A DNA stretch of 64,000 bases from Gnetum montanum (taxonomy: Eukaryota > Streptophyta > Gnetopsida > Gnetales > Gnetaceae), in the NCBI GenBank assembly GCA_015680685.1, contig MNCI01013583.1, positions 315,889-379,888 on the forward strand, read 5' to 3'. Under the pieces are notes generated by a model. That model was given only the letters and a program-made list of their open reading frames with translations, ran no database searches and was not told the origin of the DNA. How positions within the stretch are numbered: the first letter of the stretch is position 1; every line of letters starts with the position of its first letter. This document shows positions 62,666-64,000 of this stretch, in pieces. The position numbers and the translations under genes were made by a program.

Positions 62666-63540
62666 CTGCAATGTGTACTGTTAGTGTGATGCAAACATCT
62701 TTCACTATATGAATCCTTTTGAAAATATTAGATAAGCATTAACTTTTTATTAAAACTAAAGAGAAATCCTAACCCTACTAGAGCAATGAACATGAAAAAA
62801 TTAATGCCGAACACATCATAAGCATCTGTTTTATTGCATCTTTGTATCTTGTAATACTACAAAAGGACTTAAACCTGAGACCTCAACATGAGAAAATTGT
62901 AAAAAGGAAAAAAGAAAACAAGAAGAAGCAGTTAACAGGAAGAATTTACTGGAAAAAAGAGAAGAGCTATTTGTACAAAGAGAGTAGAAAATGGGGAGAA
63001 AACGATGGGGAAAAATAGATAAACTGGATTAGGAGGGGGAAGGAGAAACAAAAAGAAGAATTCTCAGGAAACAAAGGAAAGAAAGAAGGAAAAAACAGAA
63101 GCAGGAATGATGAACTTTGGAGCAATGATAGACGAATCACTCCAAAAAGAAGCTTTAGGGCAAACAATTGCATTTCAAAACTCAAGGAATGATTTTGGAA
63201 ATGGAACAATTAAGCAGAGACTAGCACCTGATTGTTAGTATAAAGCCTAATTTGGAGCCCACAAGAACAAAACAAAATTGATGAATAATTCCTCCCTTGT
63301 TTGGCAGCCCTGGTCTTCAAAAAAAGTTTTCCCTTATCATGACTTGATCTAGGCTAGGATTATGATGATCATGATGATGACTTGTTCTGAATAAAAACCC
63401 TAATTCTTTATATGTGTACTTTGTAAGATTGTTGAATTCTTATTGTTGCTCCATGTTTATGCTTATTCTCACCCTCACAAGCCTAACTAACATGGATGAA
63501 AGTTGTTTTTCCTATAAACAACCATAAATATTTAGGGCTT
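62666..63540. other. Region upstream of the first visible ABC1K exon, purine-rich tract
   Basis: From about 62888 to 63170 the plus strand is strongly purine-rich (GGAAAAAAGAAAACAAGAAG and similar), so the gene's sense strand is pyrimidine-rich. No start codon or transit-peptide exon was found, so this may be intron or 5' leader. Confidence 0.3.
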
Positions 63541-63559
63541 TTTCACATAAACATTTGCC

Positions 63560-64000
63560 ACCAGGACCAACGATGTAGAGAGCATGCCTTGTTGGTGGTC
63601 CAAAGGCTGCTCCCATTTTGGAATGGGGCCAAACAAAGTGTGAAGATCCTTAGAAGTTCCATGCCATCTTAACCGTCAATAACAACCCTACAGAACTACA
63701 TCACCCTAATTCCTTGTGAACAGCATCACACAGATATGTAGGCTTGTTGGGAGTCTTTGGCAACTAGCTCTGGCACCACCCATTCTTTACAAAGCGAGGG
63801 TATAGAGCTAGATGCACATAGTAGAGAGAAGCATCTTAAGTCTCTTAAGGAACAATATCACTTATGTAAATGCTAGCACTCTCTATGGTTGTGCATGTGT
63901 GCGTGTCTTGTTGGTCTTGTTGCTTATATGATTATCTAAGGCATACATGCTACACTCCTAACCTTCGAACTAACGTGTGTGGTGAACTTATGTTGTGCTT
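63560..64000 (+). repeat. Gypsy LTR-like fragment running off the right edge
   Basis: Homologous to 55890-56230 in the same orientation. No internal domain is seen before the window ends. Confidence 0.5.

Noticed and set aside
62967-63209. Minus-strand Phe/Leu/Ser-rich ORF considered as an ABC1K transit peptide
   Set aside because: It is the translation of a purine/pyrimidine-biased tract and no donor joins it in phase to 62665 or 62409.

Overview
The window looks like a plant nuclear genome segment, most likely from a gymnosperm with very long introns. One host gene, on the minus strand, runs through almost all of it. Everything else I can identify is transposable-element sequence sitting mainly inside that gene's introns. 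No bacterial-type genes, organelle genes, CRISPR arrays or canonical RNA genes were seen.

The host gene encodes a plastid-type ABC1/UbiB atypical kinase (ABC1K). I placed 12 exons between 7961 and 62409, plus a probable further 5' exon at 62575-62665. All introns are GT-AG and the reading frame is continuous across every junction, giving about 780 codons to the stop at 7961. The family motifs are present: KxGQ, alanine-rich loop, VAVK lysine, ExD, HADPHPGN and DFG. The true first exon was not found and may lie beyond 64000. Five introns are 4-12.5 kb long because of nested retrotransposons.

Layout from left to right. 1-1440: tail of a Ty3/Gypsy element and LTR-related sequence. 1440-3028: poorly assigned remnants. 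3034-7227: a decayed Ty1/Copia element with both LTRs, PBS, PPT and a perfect 5-bp target duplication. 7961-8827: last two ABC1K exons. 8828-15922 (intron): a reversed 3' LINE fragment (H), a large inverted repeat, LINE A and a small TAA-flanked MITE. 16184-24314 (intron): LINE B and a SINE. 24468-35622 (intron): a minus-strand Copia element split by full-length LINE C. 36755-41255 (intron): a solo LTR hit by a short LINE tail, and several SINEs. 41653-45203 (intron): a SINE head and a Copia fragment. 45276-57793 (intron): deleted LINE E, a LINE-like tail F, and full-length LINE D, itself split by a Gypsy element. 57836-62171 (intron): a SINE and a 413-bp hairpin MITE. 63560-64000: LTR-like sequence matching the Gypsy element inside LINE D.

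The most unusual content is the LINE family itself. It has the usual plant L1 order (DUF4283-like ORF1 with a CCHC zinc knuckle, endonuclease, reverse transcriptase, zinc-finger tail). It then continues for about 1.7 kb with a conserved extension, a long charged coiled coil and a C-terminal segment that aligns without gaps to the first half of a DnaJ J-domain, including an HPDK loop in copy D. Four copies keep exactly the same spacing in that segment, so it looks like a real protein module of the ancestral element.
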